From the IMG/VR virus record IMGVR_UViG_3300008459_011050, positions 62,001 through 126,000 of that record: a stretch of DNA of 64,000 nucleotides; one strand, given 5' to 3'. The notes under the pieces are model-generated. The model saw only the letters and a program-made list of their open reading frames with translations. It made no database searches and was not told where the DNA came from. Positions 52,401-60,737 of the stretch are shown here, in pieces. Position 1 is the stretch's first letter. Each line of letters begins with the position of its first letter. This DNA is from a virus. Position numbers and translations under genes: made by a program.

Positions 52401-53677
52401 TTAGTACTTCGATAGGTGAAGAATTGGCCTGGTCCATCATAAGAGTATTCCCATTTTGTAGGATCGACTGGTGGTAATGTGAATACAGATTTGACGAGGT
52501 GACAATAACTCATTATTGATGAATTCCAGGATCCATAAGGTATATTAATATTATCACAACTTTGATTAGCAATTGTCTCACCATTCGAACAACTATCCAA
52601 AACTCCTATGGGATTATTTTGATCGTCTTTCCATCCACACCAATGGGTATGACGGGAACCTAAATTATGTCCCAACTCATGAACAGCAGCAACTATAGGT
52701 AAATTATAGTTCGATGTTCCAACTGGATTTTGACTCAGTTGTAATAAATTTTGAGTCGATCCAATATTTAAAACACTGTGACAAGTAGTTGGATAAATTT
52801 GGGGTGAAGTAGTTTCATATCCATTAGCTGAGTTGTTAGCACCTAGGTTTCCGATACCACCTGCATTTTGATTGATGTCTAATAACATTTTGAAGTGACT
52901 TTCTGTATTGACTGGTGTGTTAGAGTTACTTCTTTGTCTGAATATCTCCAATGTATTTTGTATAGAAGTGATTGTATAAAGATCCTGATTGGTATTTATG
53001 TAAACTTTTCTGAGACGAAAATAAATTCCTTCTCTGGCATATAAATTCTTAATCGATAAAAATAGATTTGAAACATAATTTATAGTTTCGGTTTCATTTG
53101 ATCCAAATAACTGGTAAGATCTGTAACTTACCTCAATGTACAAATCGCAAATTTTGTTGATTGGTTTTAATCTATTGTAAAAATCTGAATTACCAAATTG
53201 GATATCTTGTATTGTTCTACTTTTTTTTATTGTAATATTTTTTGTATCTTTTTTTGAGGTATCCAAAACCTCTACACATGTATTATCGACTGAAAATGTA
53301 TCTAAATTAACCTTATTTGTCAAAGAATTGATAGAATAGTTTTTTCCATCTTTAGTTTTTGAGTACCCACTCCACCCACCCTTACCATTATGTGTGATAA
53401 CACTCATTGTCTTTCTAGACACATAAGTTTGTGGTTTATAAATATATTGACCCTTGGATGTCACCACCAATATAGAGGGTAATTCTATTTTATCATAAAT
53501 GTCAATAGTGCCATCTGGTAAAGTCGACTCAAACGACTTTGGTAGATTTGACACACTCAAATTTTGTTGAGTTGTTTTACCCGCCTTCGGTGATTTGTTC
53601 CAAACATCCATTCTAACCTGTGAGAATAAGTTGTTTATAATAAGTAGAGAAATTACTAGTCCTATAAATCTTTTCAT
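49487..53677 (-). CDS. secreted metzincin metalloprotease with many C-terminal repeats, 1396 aa
   Basis: Signal peptide MKRFIGLVISLLIINNLFSQ. Catalytic zinc site HELGHNLGSRH (333-343, HExxHxxGxxH) and Met-turn SIMSYC (~387-392) make this an M12B/reprolysin-like protease. After ~490 come about eight repeats of ~90 residues, FN3-like, of the pattern RGxxWSTxxxP ... LxPxTxYYxRxxAxNxxGxxYG, found in secreted Bacteroidota proteins. Starting at the signal-peptide Met is chosen because a Met 18 codons upstream falls inside the thioredoxin terminator. The host-like build suggests acquisition from a bacterium. It may cut host surface proteins or matrix, or be carried on the virion. Confidence 0.87.
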   Translation of the reverse strand: MKRFIGLVISLLIINNLFSQVRMDVWNKSPKAGKTTQQNLSVSNLPKSFESTLPDGTIDIYDKIELPSILVVTSKGQYIYKPQTYVSRKTMSVITHNGKGGWSGYSKTKDGKNYSINSLTNKVNLDTFSVDNTCVEVLDTSKKDTKNITIKKSRTIQDIQFGNSDFYNRLKPINKICDLYIEVSYRSYQLFGSNETETINYVSNLFLSIKNLYAREGIYFRLRKVYINTNQDLYTITSIQNTLEIFRQRSNSNTPVNTESHFKMLLDINQNAGGIGNLGANNSANGYETTSPQIYPTTCHSVLNIGSTQNLLQLSQNPVGTSNYNLPIVAAVHELGHNLGSRHTHWCGWKDDQNNPIGVLDSCSNGETIANQSCDNINIPYGSWNSSIMSYCHLVKSVFTLPPVDPTKWEYSYDGPGQFFTYRSTKNMLVRGFWKYPRHAIRSNLYLSDQLPFVDFTTKPTTTTYPTVINVTRTTAGSGGVVSDTGNAPFLVRGLIWSTTLDPTIENCLDFEIADYGQLGSFNIMMKNLEPGSTYYVRSFATNLAGVSYGQSIQFTTTSPQEPIISTALYESTNTSIISGGFSINTYGSSVLERGVIYSTSQNNITYDLTTKVFDPNNNTANFILSLDNLIPSTNYFFRAFVKTSGGIGYGQVRSLTTQSSSQIIFKPIQSIRILSTKSKFGVGGTSTLAFLSDGGSPIIRRGFCWSTNSSPTLNDQYLEIGQGMGSFNGIIRDLSQQTQYFIRIFAENSQGVFYSDEISFTTKKLVFYLTGIVPTVTGAMSTTFIDTDEVPWQNGIVASKTTPNVTIVNSNATNLTGDGFPQTPFIGTRDVSIPLNPSNLLPGQTVYVRPVIIDDFREYNYGDAMPFVYPDRPVVQANGASASSPTTVSFGATVVSDGGSPIIERGVLYKSGTIPSYTDPSTTKITTPGQLGSFGVSVTNLTPGTTYFFSAFAKNQNNFVGGSILYIIATPLQLPVVFTNPIVQNITQNSATVSGQVLNRWGKTITNMGIVFSTQPSFNPSIIRTYSPPTDNSFNMIITGLQPNTTYYFYAYATTSDGQGKGEVQSFTTSSVTSPTLTTTTISNLTYNSATSGGNILSNGFSNITQTGVCWSTSPNPTIDLTTKTTNGPNSTSFISNLSGLEPLQTYFIRSYATNSVGTGYGNELSFTTPPSPFPVVLTSNSAATTSTTASSGGEITNQGDAPVTQRGVIWSTTFDNLTIALPTKTSNGIGVGQFTSSITGLNPNTTYYIKAYAKNSIGVGYGNLVGVTTPQSGDKQCAISEMSVSQGPTAGGVRWFSQFNLNINCQSYKVDVSRYTSDPTNNPNLTPVQTYVINNANPYTPSITDLNNGYVRLLMKPQPFGDPVNGTWYSLNVKCNGTCSSNPITKQYFYIPPP

Positions 53678-53710
53678 ATAAAAATAGATTTTATTTTTAT
53701 ATATCAGATA

Positions 53711-53745
53711 ATATAAAAAAAAATCCACCAATTGGTGGATTTTAG
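53711..53745 (-). terminator. intrinsic terminator of the thioredoxin gene
   Basis: Reading left, the stem AAAATCCACC pairs with GGTGGATTTT around AATT and is followed by nine T. It lies three bases beyond the thioredoxin stop. The palindrome is perfect. Confidence 0.88.
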
Positions 53746-53747
53746 AG

Positions 53748-54068
53748 TTAAGAATTCTTCTCTATCATTTCCAAGATATCTTTCTTGGATTTTAGACCCG
53801 TTGTTCTATCAACTAATTCCCCATTTTTGAATAATAAAAGAGTTGGGATGTTTCTAACATTATATTCTTTACAGAAGTTCATATTTTCATCAGCGTCAAC
53901 AACACCAACGGATACTTTTCCATATGTTTCAGAACTAATCTCATCGATAATTGGGCTCAGTTGTTTACAAGGTCCACACCATTCTGCTTTGACGTCGATA
54001 AGAGATAGATCATTTTCTAAAAATGGTTTCAAATCCTCTTCTTTAAGTTTCTTTGTATAAATTACCAT
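53748..54068 (-). CDS. thioredoxin, 106 aa
   Basis: Disulphide reductase with the active site AEWCGPCKQL (Cys31, Cys34), the cis-Pro loop RNIPTLLLFKNG and a typical length. No signal peptide, so it acts in the cytoplasm. In other phages thioredoxin serves ribonucleotide reductase or, for T7, the DNA polymerase, though in T7 the host copy is used. No reductase gene is in this window. Strong terminator downstream and AT-rich divergent promoter region with the barrel gene upstream. Confidence 0.93.
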   Translation of the reverse strand: MVIYTKKLKEEDLKPFLENDLSLIDVKAEWCGPCKQLSPIIDEISSETYGKVSVGVVDADENMNFCKEYNVRNIPTLLLFKNGELVDRTTGLKSKKDILEMIEKNS

Positions 54069-54105
54069 AACTAACTATTAATTTTTAGACAATATATATC
54101 TTATC

Positions 54106-54858
54106 ATGAAATTAACCTTTAGTTTGTTTTTTATTTTTCTTGTTACTTTAGTTAGATCTCAGACCAATAACTTCTCAATTGGTGGAAATTTAACCACAGG
54201 TAATCTATTAAGTTATGGTATAAATATTAGAGCAAATCTGAACACTAATCCTGAAAAATTAAACCAAATTGTATTTTCGCCAAGTTTTGATTATGGTAAG
54301 ATTTCGGATCAGTCTGGTGAATTTCAATTAAGGAGAAAAGAAATACTAACTGTTCTAAATTATGAGAGGACAAAAAATAGATTTAAGTTTTATGTCTATA
54401 ATGAATTCGAAAAATCATTTCTGAGGAAGATAAGGATAAGAGGTGCATTTGGTACAGGACTTTCGTATAGGATAGTAGAAAATGAAACTACCAATTTTGA
54501 TGTGTCTCAGCTTATTTTGCCAGAATTTTTTCAGTCAAGTTTCACAAATAAAAGAGATAACTGGGCTTTAAGACTATCGACAAGGATACGATTATCCAAA
54601 AAATTTCCCAAGTATAGATATTCCTCACAATTATTGTTTCAACCAGCTGTTTATACAGAACTAAGTGATGGTACTGAAGTTGCACCAAAAAATAATACGA
54701 CAGTCAGGATTAATAATTCCTACGAGTTTGTATTATCAAAAAATTTGTCTATAGGGTTCATGGGTGAAATGATCGTTCAAACATATACGAGTTATATCAA
54801 TCCAACCGTTAAACCCTACGATACAAATTTAAATTTATTTATAAAGGGTAATTTCTAA
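54106..54858 (+). CDS. outer-membrane beta-barrel protein (DUF481-like), 250 aa
   Basis: Signal peptide MKLTFSLFFIFLVTLVRSQ followed by alternating hydrophobic/polar strands (FSPSFDYGKISD, EFQLRRKEILTVLNYERTKN, IRGAFGTGLSYRI) and a terminal aromatic strand ending in F (NLNLFIKGNF). This is the build of the DUF481 barrel family. An AATATATAT box is six bases from the start. Its stop overlaps that of the sigma factor gene by four bases. The product would be placed in the host's outer membrane. Exclusion of other phages is one possible role. Confidence 0.75.
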   Translation: MKLTFSLFFIFLVTLVRSQTNNFSIGGNLTTGNLLSYGINIRANLNTNPEKLNQIVFSPSFDYGKISDQSGEFQLRRKEILTVLNYERTKNRFKFYVYNEFEKSFLRKIRIRGAFGTGLSYRIVENETTNFDVSQLILPEFFQSSFTNKRDNWALRLSTRIRLSKKFPKYRYSSQLLFQPAVYTELSDGTEVAPKNNTTVRINNSYEFVLSKNLSIGFMGEMIVQTYTSYINPTVKPYDTNLNLFIKGNF

Positions 54859-55469
54859 AGATACGTTTCATCTAAGAAATCAAATTCCTTTTTGGTTTCG
54901 GAAATAAGGATTAATCTACCGTTTCTAATTTGAGATTTGATGGTAGATAGATTTTTACCCAATTCATCAGCAATGTCTTTATAAGCCATCTTTTTGATTT
55001 CTCTCATTTCGATAACCTTCCTATATGGTTCTTTGAGGTTTTGGATATGTTTCTTCATGATCTCGGCTTTTCGGTCCGAAACGTCATGTTTATTATTTTC
55101 CGAAACTTCTTCTTGTATAAAGTCCTTTAGGGTTGTACCCTCCTCGTCGATTTCAATGTCGATGGATACATTCTTTTTTGAGAGTTTTATGTCTTGGAGA
55201 AGAATATTCCTTGCGATGGTGAATAACCACGTTGAAAATTGTGCCTTTTCTTTTTCATACTTGTCAATTTTTTCGAACGCTGTGAGGAATGATTCTGTAG
55301 TTACGTCTTCAGCTTTTTGGTGGTCTCCACACATTTTAGCCGTATAGTAAATTAACTTTGGATAATACTTTTTGTAAAAGAAAGTAAAGTCACTACCTGT
55401 TCTTTCTTTGAATAGAACTTCTTGTTCTGAGAATGATTTGACTGCCGTTGAATTGTACATATATTTCAT
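54855..55469 (-). CDS. RNA polymerase sigma factor (sigma-70 / ECF type), 204 aa
   Basis: Region 2 is seen in FTFFYKKYYPKLIYYTAKMC and AQFSTWLFTIARNILLQDIK; region 4 in LKEPYRKVIEMREIKKMAYK and DIADELGKNLSTIKSQIRNG (helix-turn-helix). The family redirects bacterial RNA polymerase. A phage-encoded one probably turns on middle or late phage genes, and the recurring ATATATA-type boxes are possible targets. An in-frame Met three codons later is an alternative start. The 128-bp gap upstream is AT-rich with no clear promoter. Confidence 0.87.
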   Translation of the reverse strand: MKYMYNSTAVKSFSEQEVLFKERTGSDFTFFYKKYYPKLIYYTAKMCGDHQKAEDVTTESFLTAFEKIDKYEKEKAQFSTWLFTIARNILLQDIKLSKKNVSIDIEIDEEGTTLKDFIQEEVSENNKHDVSDRKAEIMKKHIQNLKEPYRKVIEMREIKKMAYKDIADELGKNLSTIKSQIRNGRLILISETKKEFDFLDETYL

Positions 55470-55597
55470 TTAATTTTTTTTTAGATTGCCACGAATGTAT
55501 AACAACAATTATACCATATTTATATCCTATTTATGAATAAAGTTTTGTCATCTCAGTAAATAAACCAAACAAATATTCATATAAAATTATAATTTTT

Positions 55598-57490
55598 ATG
55601 GTCACACTTAATATAATCACACGTTGTTCACGAACTACAAAGATAAGAGAAATTTTTGAAAGTTTTGATAAAAAAAATAAAAAATTTTCAATCAAATGGT
55701 TTGTGTTATTTGATCTGACATCACTACTCGAAATACCAACTGACATATTGTCTTTTTTGAAAGACAGATCTGAAATTAGATTTTATGAATCCGATCCAAG
55801 TGATTATGGACATGACATGATTAACAAAACACTTGATGAAATACCTAATGGTTTAGTATATGTTTTAGATGACGATAATATTATACACCCAAACTTCATT
55901 GATCTGATAAATAATTGGATTGAAAATAATTTCTATTTTGATGGAATAATTTTCAGTCAAAAAATTGGAGGTATTGATTTTACCGGTCAAGACATAAGAT
56001 TTGCTAACGAAGAAAATATCAAAGTTAGTAAAATTGATATGGCTCAATTTTGTTTAAAGCGGGAATTAATTGGTGATAATAGAATTCCACCCAATCAATA
56101 TGTTGGTGATGGTATTTTCATTGAGAATTTATTTGAAGAAAACAAAGATAAATTTTTAATCATAGATGAAATAGGATGTTATTATAATTACTTCAAACAA
56201 ATTGAGAAAAAAGACTATTTTTTACCCAAAGTTTTAATTATCGGAGAAGAAAATGATATTGAAATAAAATCTCATAAATATGCAAATTATGAAGATGATA
56301 GGTTGAAATCCATTTCCAACCTTACCGATGAAGGAATCCAAAAAATACTCCATGAGTTCAATCCCGATGGAATATTGACTACAGGAGATGATTGGCAAAA
56401 TTATAAGGAATTATCAAACATGAATTTAGATTTTAGAAGAAAATGGATACATATCAAAAGGATTGATGATAATTCGGGTGAACTTATTTTTAATTGTCTA
56501 ATGCAATCAATGTTAGATCCAATTTATGATAAAAATCCACTTATCAGTGTATTTACACCGACTTATAACACCAAAGAGGTTCTTTATAGGAGTTATGAAT
56601 CTTTAAAAAATCAAACTTATAATAATTGGGAATGGGTGGTTGTTGATGATTCCACTGATGGTGGTAAAACTCTGAAAATAGCCCAAGAAATTTCGAAAAA
56701 AGATCCTAGGGTCAAAGTTTATGAATTCAGAGATAAATCAGGTGGGGTTGTTGGAGAATCGAAGTACCGAGCAGCTTCATTGTGTTCCGGTAAATACCTA
56801 ATTGAATTTGATCACGACGATTTGTTATTACCAGATGCGTTACTTTACACAGTAGAGGCTTTTCAAAGGTATCCAGATGCTAAATTTGTTTACTCGGACT
56901 GTGCTGAAATAGATCAGAATCACAATTCCCTTACTTATGGAGATGATTTTGCCTTTGGATATGGTTCATACCGTGATGAAGAATATAATGGTAAAATTTA
57001 TAAAGCTGTCAATACTCAGAATATAAATCCAAAAACTATAAGACACATAGTTGGTGTACCAAACCATTTAAGAGCATGGGATAGATTTTTCTATCATTCT
57101 ATTGGTGGACATAATAGAAATTTATCCATAGCTGATGATTATGAATTATTGGTTAGAACTTTCTTGAAAACTCGATTTGTTAGGATACCAAAAATGTTGT
57201 ATCTCCAATTTTTCCATAGTTCGAATACACAGAATGATTCTAGATCTGATATACAAAGAAGAGTGAGAGTAATCTCTTCTTTTTATAATGAAAAAATCAA
57301 AAATAGGTTTGAGGAGTTGGGTTGCACAGATTGGGCCTACGAAGGTAATCCTCAGTGGCCAACCAACACTCCGAGTAGGTTCGGTGTAGAAGAGTGTGCG
57401 GTCAACTACGTTATGGAAATAGATCCTGTTAAAAATTCGAACCTTGATTACAACTTCGATACTATGACTGGATTTTCAATATTAAATTGA
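55598..57490 (+). CDS. two-domain glycosyltransferase (GT-A plus GT2), 630 aa
   Basis: Residues ~1-215 form one GT-A-like domain with VYVLDDDNIIHPNF (DDD metal site). Residues ~215-310 are a linker domain. Residues ~318-600 are a GT2 domain: LISVFTPTYNTKEVLYRSYE, WVVVDDSTDGG and LIEFDHDDLLLPDAL with DHDD, then YSDCAEID. It is not in the main island but is flanked by structural genes, which could mean that it glycosylates a virion protein. Donor unknown. Confidence 0.82.
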   Translation: MVTLNIITRCSRTTKIREIFESFDKKNKKFSIKWFVLFDLTSLLEIPTDILSFLKDRSEIRFYESDPSDYGHDMINKTLDEIPNGLVYVLDDDNIIHPNFIDLINNWIENNFYFDGIIFSQKIGGIDFTGQDIRFANEENIKVSKIDMAQFCLKRELIGDNRIPPNQYVGDGIFIENLFEENKDKFLIIDEIGCYYNYFKQIEKKDYFLPKVLIIGEENDIEIKSHKYANYEDDRLKSISNLTDEGIQKILHEFNPDGILTTGDDWQNYKELSNMNLDFRRKWIHIKRIDDNSGELIFNCLMQSMLDPIYDKNPLISVFTPTYNTKEVLYRSYESLKNQTYNNWEWVVVDDSTDGGKTLKIAQEISKKDPRVKVYEFRDKSGGVVGESKYRAASLCSGKYLIEFDHDDLLLPDALLYTVEAFQRYPDAKFVYSDCAEIDQNHNSLTYGDDFAFGYGSYRDEEYNGKIYKAVNTQNINPKTIRHIVGVPNHLRAWDRFFYHSIGGHNRNLSIADDYELLVRTFLKTRFVRIPKMLYLQFFHSSNTQNDSRSDIQRRVRVISSFYNEKIKNRFEELGCTDWAYEGNPQWPTNTPSRFGVEECAVNYVMEIDPVKNSNLDYNFDTMTGFSILN

Positions 57491-57505
57491 GATATTGATG
57501 TATTT

Positions 57506-57517
57506 AATATATAAATA
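57506..57517 (+). promoter_or_regulatory. late-promoter-like box AATATATAAATA
   Basis: Contains an exact TATAAATA (57510-57517), the T4 late -10 consensus, 17 bases before the ATG of the giant structural gene. Similar AT boxes precede the genes at 7100, 7456, 9080, 11323, 43269, 49115 and 54106, always near the start codon, which makes chance less likely despite the AT-rich background. Confidence 0.45.
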
Positions 57518-57533
57518 AAAAAAAATTGCACTT

Positions 57534-60500
57534 ATGGCAATACAAAGTTCCTTTCCAAAAGTAGCTGATCAAATCATATCATTCAATAAAAATGTAATAG
57601 ATTCTTTATCCAAAATAAACACACTTGTCACATCTTCGGATCCATCTGTGACTGTTAGTATTATAGATACATCGGGTGTTACCCGTCAATTCAATCTACC
57701 TACTGTTGGTTACTTGAAATCCGAAATTGATAGGTTGAATAACAACATCAACTCAATTTATTCGATAAATGAAGCTGGTGCTTTGATCCAACCGGTCAAC
57801 GGGACAAAATTTAAGAAAGTTGTTACTGTTGATTTAAATAAAGAACCAAATGACCTTGGTGATCTAAATTTAGTTACATTTTTCAAAAGTGGTAAAAACT
57901 GGTTTTTTGATTCTATGTTGAATCCACAGATTTTTATTGAACTTGATTTATCTAATAAAGTCGAAAATAACGTCAGAAAAATTGTTTGTAGGAGATATAT
58001 TCCAGAGTTTGAACGTGACGGGAATGGAAATTTGACAACAAATGGTCAAAAGGGATTGGATAGTTTCAATCTTTTATTCAGAAATAAAAATGATTTTTCC
58101 TTAGAAGCTTATCTCACTTGGCATGAAACAACATCAGGTGTTCTTAAACCATTTAATCCAAATTATGATGAACAAATGTTTGATTTGGAACCAAACATAG
58201 TCGAATATGATGGTACTTTTACTGTTTTAAAAGTTGAGGAGGATACTTTAAATAAAAAACTATTTTATCACTTAAATTCTTTGACATACGTCAAAAATCA
58301 GATGGGTCAAATGGGTGATATAATACAACAAGAAAAGGAATTAGTTGTTGGTGATGAAATGATAATCAATACACCAGCATCTTATACTAGATATAAAATC
58401 TTAGAAATTTCTAAGACAGCACAAAATCCAAGAGTGAGGTTTGAGAGAGTGGAGGGTAATCAACCCATCCCATCTGGTGTTGTAGGGGTTCTTAAGGTTT
58501 ATTCTCCGGTTGTCTATAACAAAAGGGTTAGGGTAAGTGTCGGATTTGATGAGAGAAATACCATCTTCATTAAAGCTCTAAACATGGATAACTATATTCT
58601 ATCTAAAAATTGGAGTAGTGGTATCGGATTTTATACAAACGATTTGTATGAATTCGATACTAGACAGAGCTTACCCGACTATTATAATTCAACAATTAAT
58701 GATTATGGTGAGGTCCTCAAAGATTTAGTTAAGAAAAAAACCCCTAACACCGCTGCTAGTAAGCCAAATTTTCCTGTTTTATCTGGTGGTGAATTCAAGG
58801 TGGTTCAGATCAATAAACATCAAACCGACTCACCGGATGCTTTGAGATTGAGAGATCTGAGTAATCAACAAAGGACACTCCAATCGGATATGCAACAATT
58901 ATTAGCAGCAATCGATGATAAAAAGAAGCAAATAAGGTTGACAGCATTCGCGTCAGACGCTACGAGGTCACAGTTTGAGAACGAGATCCAACTTTTGAAT
59001 GGTAAATATGAAAGTAAGCAAAAATTAGCGACATCAATCAATATTCAAATATTAGCTTTGTCGAATTCACTCTCTACTAAAATTGATCCTGTATACAGAA
59101 TTCGAGGATTTTTCCCCCTTCCTGAACCAGCGATTAGACCAGGTGGAAAAGTTCAAGAAGTGGTACAATTCAAAGTACAATATAGATATCTTTCTAAAAG
59201 TGGACAAGAGTCTCCTATAGAAACGTTCAGATTAGATAGTGGGAACAATAATTCCGATTTAGCCGCCTTTTCAAACTGGAATGAGTATTTATCACCAGTT
59301 CGTAAAAGAACATTCAATAAATCAACAGGTGAATATACTTGGGACACTGAGGAGATTTCGAACCCAGATGTACCAAATATAAACCAAGTTGATATACCAA
59401 TTAAGGTTAATGAAAAAGTTGAAATGAGAGTAAAGTCAATTTCTGAGGTTGGATATCCAGAGTCCCCAGTTGAATCCGATTGGAGTCAGTCCGTCACTGT
59501 GGAATTTCCCGACGAACTTGCGACAGTAGCTACTCAAAATGATACCATTCGGTCGGAAGCTCAGAAGGAAGAACTTCAAGTTGCGGTCAGAGGTGACTTA
59601 TCAGCTTTGGGTGTGATTCAACACGTATCCGAACAAGTTTCGATTGGAACTACAACATATTATCATACTACAGAGGGTATACTTTCTGGATTTAGAGACA
59701 CAAACAATATTCCTATGGATTTGTTCACTTTCATGCAAAAACTTTTGGATAGAATTAAAGTCCTCGAAGACAAAGTTAATAGAGTTGCGGGTGAACTTGA
59801 AGTTACTGTTATACGAAATAGTGAGATATTTATTGTTAAAAACGGATCTGAATTATCTTTCAACGTCGAGTGTGAAGATTATTTAGATTTTTATCAATCA
59901 CCTGGTGTACCAAGTGGTCGAGTTTATACAAACAGTATATACGTTATAAAAGATTTCTTACTTAAAATACGCAATAAATCAGTTGAAAGTAGTTTGGGTC
60001 TTTTATCCAATAGGGCTTACAATTCTAGTACAAATGGTGCTGTATATAGTGCTGCTGCTCCTCAAGTATTTTGGGTTGATCAGCAAGATCAACTTTTAGT
60101 TTCCAATATCTCAGGTATTACTAAATCACAATTAGATAACCAATTTATTTGGATGGTTAATTATGATGGATTGAACCAGAACACAGTCATGAAATTGGCA
60201 CAAAGCGTACCAAGTGATCTACTTTTGCAACAGAATAATTCAATAACAAAGGCTTTATCTTCAAATGAATACAATATTGGTTTTTCGGGTGTCTCTATTT
60301 TGAATTTTGTCGGTAATAATTTGTCACTTTTCGACAGATCCAAATGGATTGATGCATTCCCATCGAGCACTTCGACTACAAAGTTATTGTCTACAATTCA
60401 CCCAAGGGTCACAAATCTAGAACAGATACAAGAAACCAATGCTGACAAAGTTTATTACCTTGATGGTGGTGCCGAGAATGATATAGACATTCCACTCAAC

Positions 60501-60737
60501 ATATATTTTAAAATGAACGCTATGGATAATAGTAAGCCTGGTTTAAATTTCGAATATATCAATTTGAATGGTGTTAAAAGTACAGTGAAACACATTAAAA
60601 AAATAAAATTTCTATTGGAAAATGAGAGTGATAATAAACCATTTATTTTCACAATCAAATTTACATTAAATAGAGCGAAATTAGTTGTTAAGAAAACAAT
60701 CGAATCAACTCCATTCGCAACAACTGCTAACAGATAA
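57534..60737 (+). CDS. giant virion structural protein, 1067 aa
   Basis: The N-terminus (MAIQSSFPKVADQIISFNKN) and first 60 residues are helical. Then comes a beta-rich body (LNKEPNDLGDLNLVTFFKSG ...), a coiled coil near residues 440-520 (LRDLSNQQRTLQSDMQQLL), an FN3-like piece around 535-665 (VQFKVQYRYLSKSGQESPIE) and a C-terminal strand domain. This is baseplate or tail-fibre connector-like. No family is claimed. It is joined to the next gene by a TAATG overlap. Confidence 0.68.
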   Translation: MAIQSSFPKVADQIISFNKNVIDSLSKINTLVTSSDPSVTVSIIDTSGVTRQFNLPTVGYLKSEIDRLNNNINSIYSINEAGALIQPVNGTKFKKVVTVDLNKEPNDLGDLNLVTFFKSGKNWFFDSMLNPQIFIELDLSNKVENNVRKIVCRRYIPEFERDGNGNLTTNGQKGLDSFNLLFRNKNDFSLEAYLTWHETTSGVLKPFNPNYDEQMFDLEPNIVEYDGTFTVLKVEEDTLNKKLFYHLNSLTYVKNQMGQMGDIIQQEKELVVGDEMIINTPASYTRYKILEISKTAQNPRVRFERVEGNQPIPSGVVGVLKVYSPVVYNKRVRVSVGFDERNTIFIKALNMDNYILSKNWSSGIGFYTNDLYEFDTRQSLPDYYNSTINDYGEVLKDLVKKKTPNTAASKPNFPVLSGGEFKVVQINKHQTDSPDALRLRDLSNQQRTLQSDMQQLLAAIDDKKKQIRLTAFASDATRSQFENEIQLLNGKYESKQKLATSINIQILALSNSLSTKIDPVYRIRGFFPLPEPAIRPGGKVQEVVQFKVQYRYLSKSGQESPIETFRLDSGNNNSDLAAFSNWNEYLSPVRKRTFNKSTGEYTWDTEEISNPDVPNINQVDIPIKVNEKVEMRVKSISEVGYPESPVESDWSQSVTVEFPDELATVATQNDTIRSEAQKEELQVAVRGDLSALGVIQHVSEQVSIGTTTYYHTTEGILSGFRDTNNIPMDLFTFMQKLLDRIKVLEDKVNRVAGELEVTVIRNSEIFIVKNGSELSFNVECEDYLDFYQSPGVPSGRVYTNSIYVIKDFLLKIRNKSVESSLGLLSNRAYNSSTNGAVYSAAAPQVFWVDQQDQLLVSNISGITKSQLDNQFIWMVNYDGLNQNTVMKLAQSVPSDLLLQQNNSITKALSSNEYNIGFSGVSILNFVGNNLSLFDRSKWIDAFPSSTSTTKLLSTIHPRVTNLEQIQETNADKVYYLDGGAENDIDIPLNIYFKMNAMDNSKPGLNFEYINLNGVKSTVKHIKKIKFLLENESDNKPFIFTIKFTLNRAKLVVKKTIESTPFATTANR

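Noticed and set aside
53678-53731. Upstream ATG of the metalloprotease
   Set aside because: It lies inside the thioredoxin terminator hairpin and would bury the signal peptide behind 18 residues.
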